A stretch of 64,000 nucleotides of DNA from CBDCKN01 sp965219035 (GCA_965219035.1 CBDCMR010000003.1:558001-622000); one strand, 5' to 3'. Positions 17,605 to 26,215 are shown, numbered from the stretch's first letter. The notes: generated from the letters alone by a model not told the origin. Numbers and translations are program-made.

Positions 17605-19319
17605 GGGAGTAGCTCCTCGAGATCGGTGACGTCGTCCAGTACGGTGGCCGCTCCGGCGTCGCGGAGGGCCGATACGGCGTTGGTGGGATCGTCGCCGGGA
17701 GCCACGATCCCTACCGGAAGGACTCCTGCGGCCTTGGCGGCCCGGAGTTCATCAGGCGTGTCACCCACCATCCACGCTCGCTTGACGCCCAACCGTGCGA
17801 GGGCAACGCGCACGGGTTCAGGATCGGGCTTGAGGGGAGCGTCCTCCAGGCACACGACCGCTCCGAGGAGGTCCGATATCCCGGTCTTCTCCAGGAACCA
17901 GACGGCCTCGTCCCTCGGGCGGCCGGTGACGATGCCCAGGGGTAGGCGGGCCGCCAGTCGCGCCAGCAGGTCTCGACCGACGAGAAGTCGCTCGGACTCA
18001 CGGAGCCCAGGCTTCTGCGGCGTGCCCAGATAGATCGCCTGAAAGTGCTCGGTCACCTCGTCCAAGGGAACCTCGACGCCCCGAGCCTCCAGAATGCGCT
18101 GGGTCAGCACCCAATCGTTGTTCGCGTCGCCCGTCAGCACGGCCGTCTCCAGGTCCGCGCGGGTGATCTGGACCCCGAAGCTTCCGGCCGTCTCCAGGAC
18201 GCAGCGTCGATACGAGTCCTCGACGTCGGCCAGCACCCCGTCCAGGTCGAAGAGTAACGCCTCGGGAGCCAGGACCGTGTCCAGGCCGGCTCGAAGCCTC
18301 TCCATCTCCTCTACGCCCTGCGGTACCGTCGTGCGTATCCCGGTTCTGATCTCGGGCCGATGCGGAAAGCGCCGGACGCGTATCCCCAGCGACGCCAGTC
18401 CGTCGTAGACGAGGTCGACGCGCTCGCCGAAGTCGGCGAAGACGAAGTTCCCCTGAGACGGGGCAGGCGAGGGGCCGAGGCGGGCGAGGGTGTCCACGAG
18501 CGCGTCTCGGCCCCCACGGATCCGACTCACGTGCTCATCCAGCAGCGTTCGGCCTCCTCGGAGCTGCGCCCGCACGGCGGCGATCGAGAGCCCGGCCACG
18601 GGGAAAGGGGTGCCCGCGTTCCGGAGCACGTTGGCGACCTCTTCCGAGGCGATGGCGTACCCCACCCGGCATCCCGCCAGGCCCCAGGCCTTCGAAAACG
18701 TGCGAACCGTAACCACGTTGCCGAACCCTGTGGCCAACTCCGTGAGATCCTCATCGGCGTAGTCGACGTAGACGTGGTCCAAGAGAACGATGGCGCCGGA
18801 GGCGGCGTCGGCCACTCGCTTCAGGTCATCTGCCGTCGCCACGCGGCCCGTGGGGTTGTTGGGTGAGATCACTGCGACGACGGAGACGTCGTCGTCCAGG
18901 GCCGCGATGACCGCGTCCGTGGGGAAGTCGCCTTCCCACGGCACCGTCTTCGTTTCGGCCCCGGCGGCTTGGGCGAAGCGGTACATCATCTCGAAGGCCG
19001 GGACAGGAAGGACTATGCGTCGTCCGGGCCTCAGGTACGCGCGGCAGACTCGGTCGAGAGCGTCGTCTGCTCCGGCCGTGACCACCACACGTCCCGCATC
19101 CACACCGAGCCAATCGGCGATATCTGCCTCGAGCCCCCGTGGGTCGGGGTAATCCCGCAAAACGGATACGTCCTCCTGGGCCAGCCCTGCCAGGACGCTC
19201 GGAGACGGCGCAGCTCCTTCGTTGCCGTCCAGCTTGACAACGCCGGGGTCACGAGGCCCGGGGCCCCGATACGGACCCTTGGGAATCCAGGTCGACGGAA
19301 GTGAGGGCCGGCCGCTCAT
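17601..19319 (-). CDS. hisC: Histidinol-phosphate aminotransferase fused to a HAD phosphatase
   Basis: A 572-residue fusion. Residues 1 to about 350 are HisC, a PLP fold-type I aminotransferase with KLDGNEG, SPNNPTGRVA and the PLP lysine in TVRTFSKAWGLAGCRVGYA. Residues about 352-572 are a HAD hydrolase of subfamily IA: motif I LLFDLDGVLADVEDSY, motif II IVTGRPRDEA, the motif III lysine in PLKPDPEP, and motif IV MVGDTPDELRAAKAAG. Nothing else in the operon encodes histidinol-phosphate phosphatase, and HAD-type enzymes do this step elsewhere (HisB-N of E. coli). I therefore infer that the HAD domain is the missing HisN activity, next to the domain that makes its substrate. Four-base overlaps exist on both sides. 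Confidence 0.93.
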   Translation of the reverse strand: MSGRPSLPSTWIPKGPYRGPGPRDPGVVKLDGNEGAAPSPSVLAGLAQEDVSVLRDYPDPRGLEADIADWLGVDAGRVVVTAGADDALDRVCRAYLRPGRRIVLPVPAFEMMYRFAQAAGAETKTVPWEGDFPTDAVIAALDDDVSVVAVISPNNPTGRVATADDLKRVADAASGAIVLLDHVYVDYADEDLTELATGFGNVVTVRTFSKAWGLAGCRVGYAIASEEVANVLRNAGTPFPVAGLSIAAVRAQLRGGRTLLDEHVSRIRGGRDALVDTLARLGPSPAPSQGNFVFADFGERVDLVYDGLASLGIRVRRFPHRPEIRTGIRTTVPQGVEEMERLRAGLDTVLAPEALLFDLDGVLADVEDSYRRCVLETAGSFGVQITRADLETAVLTGDANNDWVLTQRILEARGVEVPLDEVTEHFQAIYLGTPQKPGLRESERLLVGRDLLARLAARLPLGIVTGRPRDEAVWFLEKTGISDLLGAVVCLEDAPLKPDPEPVRVALARLGVKRAWMVGDTPDELRAAKAAGVLPVGIVAPGDDPTNAVSALRDAGAATVLDDVTDLEELLP

Positions 19320-20197
19320 GGGACGATCTGGGACAGCGAGGTGACGACCACGTCGGACCCGCCGGCCGCCTTCACGGCAGGGATGATCTCCGGCAGCCGG
19401 TCCTTCGGGACGGCCGCCTTCACCGCGTAGCCACTGTTACCGAAGAGCGGAGCCACGGTGGCTTCCCGCATGCAGGGAAGGAGCGAGACCACGGCGTCGA
19501 GGAGGTCCGCCGGGGCGTTCACCTCGATCATGACTCGCCTTCTCGCATCGAGGACGCTCTGCAGGAGCAGCCGGAGATCCTCGATACGGCCTTTCTTCGC
19601 CGGATCGGCCATGGCCGTAGAGCTTGCGTAGAGGCGGGTGGACGAGGAGAGCAGGGTGTCCACGACGACGAGATCGTTGGCACGTAAGGTACTTCCGGTG
19701 GCCGTGTTGTCGACGATGACGTCGGCGTCCTCGGGCGGGAACACCTCGGTGGCCCCGTAGGAGCGGACAAACTCCGCGTCGACACCGCGGCTCGTAATCC
19801 ATTCTTGGGTGAGTCGTTCGTACTCCGACGCGACGACGAGGCGACGAGCCGGGAGCTCGTTGGAGTCGAGGAGCACCCTCGGTGCCGCCGCAACCACCTG
19901 GACGGGATCCAGCTCGGTGTCGAGGAGCTCGACCACGTCGGCGCGCATCTCCTCGACCCAGTCGGCGCCGGCGAAACCGACGTCGCGACTGCCGAGCTCG
20001 ATCATCTCGACGATGTTTTGCGGCTTGAGGACCTTTACCTCGCACGCACGCAGCGAGACCGTGGGCCGGTACCCCCGCGCGCTCGGTGTCAGTCTGATGC
20101 CGGCGTCAGCCAGCAGCGTCATGACCGCTTCCTGCATGCGACCCTTGGGGAGGCCGAGGCGGAGCGTGTCGCCGTTGTCGCTGTTGTCTTGGCTCAT
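19316..20197 (-). CDS. hisG: ATP phosphoribosyltransferase, long form
   Basis: A 293-residue HisG, which catalyses the committed step joining ATP and PRPP. The length and the C-terminal domain (about residues 215-293, with VSLLPCMREATVAPLFGNSG and a closing ACT-like fold) mark the long form, which carries its own histidine feedback site and does not need HisZ. The catalytic half has LRLGLPKGRMQEAV, DVGFAGADWVEE and the PRPP loop DNTATGSTLRANDL. It starts at an ATG with GGAG eight bases upstream. It is the first structural gene of the operon, about 45 bases after the attenuator terminator, and overlaps hisC by four bases. Control is therefore likely at two levels: enzyme feedback and attenuation. 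Confidence 0.97.
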   Translation of the reverse strand: MSQDNSDNGDTLRLGLPKGRMQEAVMTLLADAGIRLTPSARGYRPTVSLRACEVKVLKPQNIVEMIELGSRDVGFAGADWVEEMRADVVELLDTELDPVQVVAAAPRVLLDSNELPARRLVVASEYERLTQEWITSRGVDAEFVRSYGATEVFPPEDADVIVDNTATGSTLRANDLVVVDTLLSSSTRLYASSTAMADPAKKGRIEDLRLLLQSVLDARRRVMIEVNAPADLLDAVVSLLPCMREATVAPLFGNSGYAVKAAVPKDRLPEIIPAVKAAGGSDVVVTSLSQIVP

Positions 20198-20242
20198 GTG
20201 GAACTCCGTTGGACGGTGCCGGAGCTCCGAGGTGGGCGAACG

Positions 20243-20271
20243 AAAAAACGCCGACCTCGGAGAGCCGGCGT
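20243..20271 (-). terminator. Intrinsic terminator of the his attenuator
   Basis: On the minus strand, ACGCCG (20271-20266) and CGGCGT (20253-20248) form a perfect six-pair stem extended by wobble pairs, followed directly by a run of six T (20248-20243). It lies between the leader peptide stop and hisG. Its left arm can also pair with leader RNA: GCCGGCU (20269-20263) with GGCUGGC (20328-20322), seven pairs including two G-U. That pairing would open the terminator. A further nine-base complement (20262-20254 with 20233-20225) could form a hairpin after the T run. The pairings are seen by eye; the energies were not computed. Confidence 0.8.
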
Positions 20272-20304
20272 CAGATGCGCTCAGATCGTCAGGTGATCCT
20301 CAAC

Positions 20305-20382
20305 TCAGGTGCACATCTCCAGCCAGCCGCCCGTGAGCGGATGGTGATGATGGTGCAGATGATGCTGAGTCGAGGTCTTCAT
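20305..20382 (-). CDS. hisL: Histidine operon leader peptide
   Basis: A 25-codon open frame with seven His codons in an eight-codon block (residues 7-14, HHLHHHHH), starting MKTSTQ and ending GGWLEMCT. This is the layout of enterobacterial hisL: a ribosome starved of charged tRNA-His stalls on the His run and lets an antiterminator form. The stop at 20305 lies 34 bases before the terminator stem. Both CAT and CAC codons are used. The start lies only nine bases after a good -10 box, so the mRNA may be almost leaderless. The peptide itself has no expected function. It is too short for usual gene callers. Confidence 0.85.
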   Translation of the reverse strand: MKTSTQHHLHHHHHPLTGGWLEMCT

Positions 20383-20391
20383 GACGCTCTC

Positions 20392-20420
20392 AGTAAACCG
20401 AATGAGCCGAGAAGAGTCAA
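20392..20420 (-). promoter_or_regulatory. Predicted promoter of the his operon
   Basis: TTGACT (20420-20415) and TTTACT (20397-20392) are separated by 17 bases on the minus strand. This is a near-consensus sigma-70 type promoter pointing into the leader peptide and hisG. Transcription would start around 20385, leaving almost no untranslated sequence before the leader ATG. The call rests on consensus match and position. Confidence 0.65.
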
Positions 20421-20523
20421 GGGGTAGGGAGGGGAGCCCATGCTGTCCTTGTCACTGAATGGGCGCGCGTCGGCCTGCTATATCGCGTCTGGCGTTCGAT
20501 GCGTGAGGGGTGGCCGAGGCCTG

Positions 20524-20709
20524 TCAGGCCGAACCGCTGGCCTCGGAACCGCCGAAGTCGCGAGGAAGCGACGACCGGCCGCAGGATTGGCAGATCACAT
20601 AGGCTTTTGCGGGACGCTCCGGACGGCGGAACTTGTAGTCCTGGGAGCGTAGTCCGCACTTGGGACAGGTGAGCCCGTCCGCAGCCAGAGCCTGGAGCAG
20701 CCCGGTCAT
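20524..20709 (-). CDS. Small zinc-ribbon protein
   Basis: A 61-residue protein with two CxxC pairs, TCPKCGLRSQDYKF and ICQSCGRSS, spaced as in rubredoxin-like zinc ribbons. Such small ribbons often bind nucleic acid or act in complexes; no specific role can be read. The ATG overlaps the stop of a short upstream frame (ATGA at 20706-20709), suggesting it was the second gene of a pair whose first member is mostly missing. It lies just upstream of the his promoter, on the same strand. Confidence 0.55.
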   Translation of the reverse strand: MTGLLQALAADGLTCPKCGLRSQDYKFRRPERPAKAYVICQSCGRSSLPRDFGGSEASGSA

Positions 20710-20801
20710 CGCCTGGTTGCTTTTTCGTCGATCTCCTTCTCCTCCTGCGTTCGTTTCTCCCAGAAGCTGGCCACGTCGGCGCGGATGGCGCTGAGGTCCA
20801 C
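20706..20801 (-). CDS. Short charged ORF upstream of the zinc ribbon, possibly a gene remnant
   Basis: From a GTG at 20801 this frame gives 31 residues (VDLSAIRADVASFWEKRTQE and a Lys/Glu/Arg-rich end) and stops in a four-base overlap with the zinc-ribbon gene. The composition looks like real protein, and AGAGG lies shortly upstream of the GTG. It could be a genuine small gene or the 3' end of a longer one cut at the junction described near 20.8 kb, because the opposing frame from the same place is the truncated cyclase gene. Confidence 0.3.
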   Translation of the reverse strand: MDLSAIRADVASFWEKRTQEEKEIDEKATRR

Positions 20802-20840
20802 GTCGCCTCTCGCATCCAGGATCTCTGTCCGCCCGGTGAG

Positions 20841-22448
20841 GTGCTCGTCTCCGAACGGGTCTACGACGACCTCAAGAATCAGCCAGGCATGTTCGTCCGC
20901 TCCCTCGGGCATTTCGAGCTGAAGAACGTGACCAGGCCCGTGGAGGTCTTCATCGTGGCCGACGAGGACCGGCCAGTGCCCGTCCTCGAGCGGAGCCCCC
21001 TCCCCACCGGCGAGAGCGCCAAGGCGGCCGGGGCGCCTCCCGAGCAGAAGAGCATCGCAGTGCTGCCGTTCGTCAACATGAGCGCCGACCCGGACAACGA
21101 GTTCTTCAGCGACGGTATCACCGAGGAGATCATCAACGCGCTGACTCGCGTTTCCGGACTGCGGGTCACGGCTCGGACGTCCTCTTTCGCGTTCAAGGGC
21201 AAGGAGGTCGACGTCCGGAAGGTGGGGTCCAAGCTGAACGTTGTGCACGTCCTCGAGGGAAGCGTGCGGAAGTCCGGGGACCGGGTGCGGATCACGGCCC
21301 AACTCGTGGACACGCAGAGTGGATACCACCTCTTCTCCGACGTCTACGATCGGGTCCTCGAGGACATCTTCGAGACCCAGGACGAGATCGCCCTGAAGAT
21401 CACGGAGAAGCTCCGTGCGTCACTGCCCGGAGACGTCGATGCGGAAGCTCTGGCGCCATTCCGCACCAAGGATCCCCAGGCATACAGCCTCTACCTGCGC
21501 GGACGCTTCTTCCTGGGCCAGTGGACACCGCAGGGAGCGCAGCGGGCCGTCGAGTACTTCAAGCAAGCCATCCGGCTCGATCCGGAGTTCCCGGCGGCCT
21601 ACGGGGGACTCGCCTACGCCTACACGTTCCTGGTGGCGGTCGGGCGCTGGAAACGGAAGGCCGGCATCGTTCTGGCTCGTGAAGCAGCGGAGAGGTCGCT
21701 CGAGCTCGATCCGGACGGGATCGAGGGCAACCTGGCCATGGCCGACATCCTGCTCTTCATCGACTGGGACTTCAAGGGTGCGGCGGCCGTCTTCGACAAG
21801 GCTGTGGCCGCCAACACCGGCTTCGCCCAGGTCTACCACGAGCACGCTCTCGTGCTCCGCATACTGGGCAGGCTCGACGAGGCCATCGGGGAGCTGGAGG
21901 CGGCGGTGGAGCTCGACCCCCTTTCCCTGCCGTACAACAACGCCCTCGCCAACGCCTATACGGCGGCCGGCCGCTACGAGGATGCAGAGGCACAGTTTGA
22001 GCAGACGCTCGAGATCGACCCCGGCTTCGAAGCGGGGCTCGAGGGTAGGGGGTGGTTGCAGCTCCACAGGGGCGACGTCGAGGGTGCCGTCGAGAGGTTC
22101 AAATCCTTGCGTGCCATGGACCCGGCGCGTGACAAGAGCGTCGGAGCCCTCGGGTTCGCGTGCGGCTTGGCCGGCCGGGTGGACGAAGCGCGGGAGTGTC
22201 TCGAGACGCTTCGGCAGTGGGACCGCAGAGCGCACGGCGCTCCAAAGAGCTTCGAGATGGCCCTGGTGCACGGCGGCCTCGGAGAGCTCGACGAGACGTT
22301 CCGGCACCTCCGAGATGCCCTGGATCAAAGAGACCCATCCATGCTCTTTATGAAGAGGTCTGTGCGGGGGTGGGGTACGGCCCGCGAGGACCCTCGTTTC
22401 CAGGAGATCTTCGACGAGATCGGGCTCGATGCCTTGAGCTTGTCTTGA
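20841..22448 (+). CDS. Cyclase-TolB-TPR signalling protein, N-terminally truncated
   Basis: The best available start is a GTG at 20841, but homology begins about 17 codons earlier (VHVASRIQDLCPPGE). This is the C-terminal end of a class III adenylate/guanylate cyclase domain, continuing LVSERVYDDLKNQPG and LGHFELKNVTRPVEVF. About 150 residues with the catalytic metal sites are absent. Next comes a TolB-N/FlgO-like domain (SIAVLPFVNMSADPDNEFFSDGITEEI through VLEGSVRKSGDRVRITAQLV), then six or so TPR repeats (about residue 215 to the end). No good ribosome site precedes the GTG. It is probably a relic of a cyclase-TPR sensor or, if translated, a TPR adaptor without cyclase activity. Confidence 0.7.
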   Translation: MLVSERVYDDLKNQPGMFVRSLGHFELKNVTRPVEVFIVADEDRPVPVLERSPLPTGESAKAAGAPPEQKSIAVLPFVNMSADPDNEFFSDGITEEIINALTRVSGLRVTARTSSFAFKGKEVDVRKVGSKLNVVHVLEGSVRKSGDRVRITAQLVDTQSGYHLFSDVYDRVLEDIFETQDEIALKITEKLRASLPGDVDAEALAPFRTKDPQAYSLYLRGRFFLGQWTPQGAQRAVEYFKQAIRLDPEFPAAYGGLAYAYTFLVAVGRWKRKAGIVLAREAAERSLELDPDGIEGNLAMADILLFIDWDFKGAAAVFDKAVAANTGFAQVYHEHALVLRILGRLDEAIGELEAAVELDPLSLPYNNALANAYTAAGRYEDAEAQFEQTLEIDPGFEAGLEGRGWLQLHRGDVEGAVERFKSLRAMDPARDKSVGALGFACGLAGRVDEARECLETLRQWDRRAHGAPKSFEMALVHGGLGELDETFRHLRDALDQRDPSMLFMKRSVRGWGTAREDPRFQEIFDEIGLDALSLS

Positions 22449-22653
22449 TCCATCCTCTCCTGATGGACTGTGGGCCGCGGCCCGGGAGCCGGGCCGCCAC
22501 CCACGGGTTCGCCCCTGCCCAGCAATACCGGCACTCCTCAACAGCGCTACGGTTGTACTTTGTAGTGGGTCTACGAAGAGCCGTCCCTCTCCCTAGGATA
22601 CTGATCATCGTCAACCTACTGGCCACCGTCATCACTCGGAGTCGGCTTCATTC

Positions 22654-24912
22654 ATGAACTCGCGATTTGCCGTCGCTTGCACGGCGATTTTCTTGGTTGT
22701 TTCTGCCTCTGTGACGCCGGTCACCCTCGACGCCCAGCAAAGCGACAACGGAAACGGTCGGGGCGGCCCGATGGCTTCGGTGACCCGGATCACCACCGCA
22801 CCACCGATCATCGACGGCCGGCTCGACGACGCAGCCTGGTCTCTCGGCGAGCCCATCACGGACTTCTTCCAGCGCGAGCCCGCGGAGGGCGAGCCGGTCT
22901 CGGAGCGAACGGAGGTTCGCATCCTCGCCGACGGCGAGGCGCTCTACGTGGGGGCGTGGCTGTACGATCGTAGCGCCGACCAGATCGTGACGGGCGAGCG
23001 GCTCCGGGACGCGGACATCCAAGTGGCCGACCACTTCGGCATCATCCTCGACACGTACCAGGACCGCCAGAACGGCTTCATCTTCACGACCACGCCGTCG
23101 GCCATCGAGTACGACGGGCAGGTGGTGAACGAAGGGCAGGGTGGAGGGCGGGTCCCCGGGGGCCGTAGGCAACAGACCGGATCCTCGGGCGGCTTCAACC
23201 TCAACTGGGACGGGAGCTGGGAAGTCGCGACCTCACGCAATGAGGAAGGCTGGTACGCCGAATTCCGCATCCCGTTTTCCACCCTGCGATACCGGGGAGT
23301 GTCGGTGCAGACGTGGGGCCTCAACATGGTGCGGCGCATCCGACGGCGGAACGAGGAGTCCTTCTGGGCTCCAATTCCACGTCAGTACAACCTGATGCGC
23401 CTCTCCATGGCCGGGGACCTCACGGGCGTTCCCGTGCCTGTGCAAAGGGCGGCCACGGTGAGGCCATATGTGTTGGGCTCCGCAGAGCGGGACTACGTCA
23501 ACGCTCCCGGTGACACGGAGTATCCCGGCGACGTGGGCGTGGATGCCAAGATCACGCTGACGCCGTCCTTGACGCTTGACCTCACGACCAACACGGACTT
23601 CGCCCAGGTCGAGGTGGACGAGCAGCGGACCAACCTGACGCGCTTTCCCCTGTTCTTCCCCGAGAAGCGTCCGTTCTTTCTCGAGAACGCCGGCACGTTC
23701 GCGGCGGGCAGCCCGCGGTCGGCGGATCTGTTCTTCAGCCGGAAGATCGGGATATCACCTGGGGGGAACGCCGTCCCCATCCTCGGAGGCGGCCGGCTGA
23801 GCGGTAAGGTTCAGGGGTTTGGGATCGGGCTTCTCCAGATCTTCACGAACGGCCTCGACGGGGACATCGAGGCCGGCGTCCGCGAGAACTCCTTCTCGGT
23901 CGCCCGCTTGACCCGTGAGCTACCAAACCGGTCCCGGGCCGGAGCGATCTTCGTGCAGAGGCGTGCGACCCATGACGGGGACGACGTAAACCGCACCTAC
24001 GCGGTCGACGGCCGCCTCGGCATCGGGGAGCCATTGAGCGTGGACGCTTGGTTCGCTCGTACCGAGACGCCGGGGCTGGACGGCAGCGACACGGGCATGA
24101 ACGTGAACGTGTTGTACGAGATTCGTGACTTCCGCACGAGCGTCCAGTACCGGAGAATCGGCGAGGACTTCAACCCGGAGGCGGGCTTCGTGAACCGGGT
24201 GGCTTACCGCTACCTGAGCGCGAACATCCGGAAGGGCATCCGGATGCCGTCCGTGTCGTGGATCCGAGAGTTCTCTCCCCACATCAACGCTCGGTATCAC
24301 TGGGATTTGGACGGTTTTCTGGAGACGGGCTACTTGCACATCGATCCCGAGTTCACCACCGAGGGCGGAGGTCTTTTCGGACCGGAGTTCAACTTCCGCA
24401 CCGAGGGGCTCAAGGAGCCGTTCGAGATCGCGCCGGGCGTGGTCATCCCGGCAGGTACATACAGGGACTTCATTCCGGGGTGGGAAATGCGGACCGACCC
24501 CTCGGCGCGGCTTTCCGCCCGGACCATGGTGCGCGTCGGTCAGTTCTTCTCGGGAAAACGGTACGGCGGTGACGCTACCATCACGTACCGTCAGGGCGCA
24601 ACCCTCACGACCGAGCTCAAGGTAGACCACACCATCGTCCGGTTGGACGAAGGCGACTTCGAGACAACGCTGCTGGGCCTGAAGGTGGGCTACTTCTTCA
24701 CGCCCCGGATCTTCCTCCAGACCCTGCTCCAGTACTCGGATCAGGCCGACGTCTGGTTGGTCAACGCGCGCTTCGGCGTGTTGGATACGGCGGGCACGGG
24801 CCTGTACGTAGTCTACAACGAGACCCAGGAGTCTCATGGGCTGGCGAGTCTCAACGGACCCATGACGCGCTCGTTCATCGTGAAGTACTCAAGGCAGCTC
24901 AGGGTCCTCTGA
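22654..24912 (+). CDS. DUF5916 outer-membrane protein with CBM9-like domain
   Basis: A 752-residue secreted protein: signal peptide (1-29, ending LDAQQ), then a carbohydrate-binding family 9-like module (about 45-235; PPIIDGRLDDAAW, DHFGIILDTYQDRQNGFIFTT, WYAEFRIPFSTLRY), then a DUF5916 beta-barrel region to the end. The barrel part contains the typical TPSLTLDLTTNTDFAQVEVD and FPLFFPEKRPFFLENAGTF. Such proteins sit in the outer membrane of Bacteroidota and Gemmatimonadota and are thought to handle polymers or host a secretion partner; the function is not established. It stands alone: 205 bases without a gene precede it and 91 follow. Confidence 0.9.
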   Translation: MNSRFAVACTAIFLVVSASVTPVTLDAQQSDNGNGRGGPMASVTRITTAPPIIDGRLDDAAWSLGEPITDFFQREPAEGEPVSERTEVRILADGEALYVGAWLYDRSADQIVTGERLRDADIQVADHFGIILDTYQDRQNGFIFTTTPSAIEYDGQVVNEGQGGGRVPGGRRQQTGSSGGFNLNWDGSWEVATSRNEEGWYAEFRIPFSTLRYRGVSVQTWGLNMVRRIRRRNEESFWAPIPRQYNLMRLSMAGDLTGVPVPVQRAATVRPYVLGSAERDYVNAPGDTEYPGDVGVDAKITLTPSLTLDLTTNTDFAQVEVDEQRTNLTRFPLFFPEKRPFFLENAGTFAAGSPRSADLFFSRKIGISPGGNAVPILGGGRLSGKVQGFGIGLLQIFTNGLDGDIEAGVRENSFSVARLTRELPNRSRAGAIFVQRRATHDGDDVNRTYAVDGRLGIGEPLSVDAWFARTETPGLDGSDTGMNVNVLYEIRDFRTSVQYRRIGEDFNPEAGFVNRVAYRYLSANIRKGIRMPSVSWIREFSPHINARYHWDLDGFLETGYLHIDPEFTTEGGGLFGPEFNFRTEGLKEPFEIAPGVVIPAGTYRDFIPGWEMRTDPSARLSARTMVRVGQFFSGKRYGGDATITYRQGATLTTELKVDHTIVRLDEGDFETTLLGLKVGYFFTPRIFLQTLLQYSDQADVWLVNARFGVLDTAGTGLYVVYNETQESHGLASLNGPMTRSFIVKYSRQLRVL

Positions 24913-25003
24913 TCGGCAGCGGGCGCACGCATCTCGCTCACGTTGCCCCCGGGCCGCGCCGCGCTATGATCACCCCATCGGCTACCATACCGGAAGAAGC
25001 AAA

Positions 25004-26215
25004 GTGGATCTCACGCGTCGCAACTTCATCGGCAGCATTTCCGCTGCCGCCGCCGTCGGCGGACTCAAGCCCGACACCGTCGCAGCTCTACAGCAGGACC
25101 CCTTGGGCGTTCGGAAGGACTTCCCCGTCGTGGAGGAGGGGATCTACCTGAACTCGGCCTACATCACGCCGTCCCCACGACAGGCGGTGGAAGCTGCCCA
25201 GGCCTTCGCGGATCGGAAGGCCCGCGATCCGGTGAGCCTCGGGGGCATGCTCGAGGAGACCAACGCCATGCGGCGGAAGTTCGCCCAGCTCGTCGGCGCC
25301 ACGGAGCCGGAGATCTGCGTTTTGTTCGCGACCAGCGATGGAGAGAACATCGTAACCCGCGCACTCGACCTGCGTTCCGGTGACAATGTCGTCATCGACG
25401 ATCTCCATTACGACACGACTTACATCCTGTACCAGCACCTCCGGGAGGCCCGGGGAATCGAGGTCCGGACCGTGCGGAACCGTAGTGGCGCCGCTCCGCC
25501 GGAGGCGTTCGCGGAGCAGGTGGACGGACGCACGAAGCTCGTATCGGTCTCGTGGATCTCTCACCAGAACGGATATCGGCACGACCTCACCGCCCTCGCC
25601 CGAATCGCCCACGACCAGGGCGCGTATCTCTACGCGGACGCCATCCAGGGGGTCGGCATGCTGGATCTGGACGTGAGGGACACCGGCATCGACTTCTTCG
25701 CCACGGGCACCTATAAGTGGCTGCTCGGGGGCTTCGGCGTGGCACCCTTTTATGTCAAAGAAGAGCTCCTGGAAATCGTGACGGTCGATCGCTTCGGCTC
25801 GCTCCAGACCACCGAAGATCTGGGAGGACACCGCTACCGGCTCCACCAAGACGCGAAGAAATACGGGTACGCCACCATGTCCTTCGGGGCCGTCTTCCAA
25901 TTGAGCGCTGCCCTCGACTACCTGCTCCGGGTGGGCGTCCACAACATCGAACGACACACCGTGGCGCTGGCCAACCGTCTGAACGAGAGACTCCGGGCCC
26001 AGGGCCACGACGTCTTGACGCCATCCGGCAACCAGTCGGCCATCGTCACCTTCGAGCATGGACGCGACCTCGATATGGTCCGCCGAACGCTACTGGAGGC
26101 CGCGATCACGGTGAGCGTGAGGGAGGAGGGCGCCCAACTTCGAGCGGGGATCGCGCTCTTCAACACCGATGAAGAGATCGACCGGCTGCTCGAGGTGACC
26201 GGGGGGTGGGTCTAA
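25004..26215 (+). CDS. Class V aminotransferase, Tat-exported (isopenicillin-N epimerase/cysteine desulfurase fold)
   Basis: A 403-residue PLP enzyme starting at GTG 25004. The N-terminus is a Tat signal (LTRRNFIGSISAAAAVGG). Class V features follow: NSAYITPSPRQAVEAA, FATSDGENIVTRAL, VSWISHQNGYRHDL, YADAIQGVG and the PLP lysine in FATGTYKWLLGGFGVAPFYV. Export of a PLP enzyme is a recurring feature of this fold in environmental bacteria. The substrate could be an amino acid or peptide; isopenicillin-N-epimerase-like is only a fold label. Confidence 0.88.
   Translation: MDLTRRNFIGSISAAAAVGGLKPDTVAALQQDPLGVRKDFPVVEEGIYLNSAYITPSPRQAVEAAQAFADRKARDPVSLGGMLEETNAMRRKFAQLVGATEPEICVLFATSDGENIVTRALDLRSGDNVVIDDLHYDTTYILYQHLREARGIEVRTVRNRSGAAPPEAFAEQVDGRTKLVSVSWISHQNGYRHDLTALARIAHDQGAYLYADAIQGVGMLDLDVRDTGIDFFATGTYKWLLGGFGVAPFYVKEELLEIVTVDRFGSLQTTEDLGGHRYRLHQDAKKYGYATMSFGAVFQLSAALDYLLRVGVHNIERHTVALANRLNERLRAQGHDVLTPSGNQSAIVTFEHGRDLDMVRRTLLEAAITVSVREEGAQLRAGIALFNTDEEIDRLLEVTGGWV

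Noticed and set aside
20209..20427. Plus-strand 72-codon ORF over the his leader
   Set aside because: Its Met-rich part is the antisense of the His codons; the opposite strand has promoter, leader peptide and terminator in the right order.
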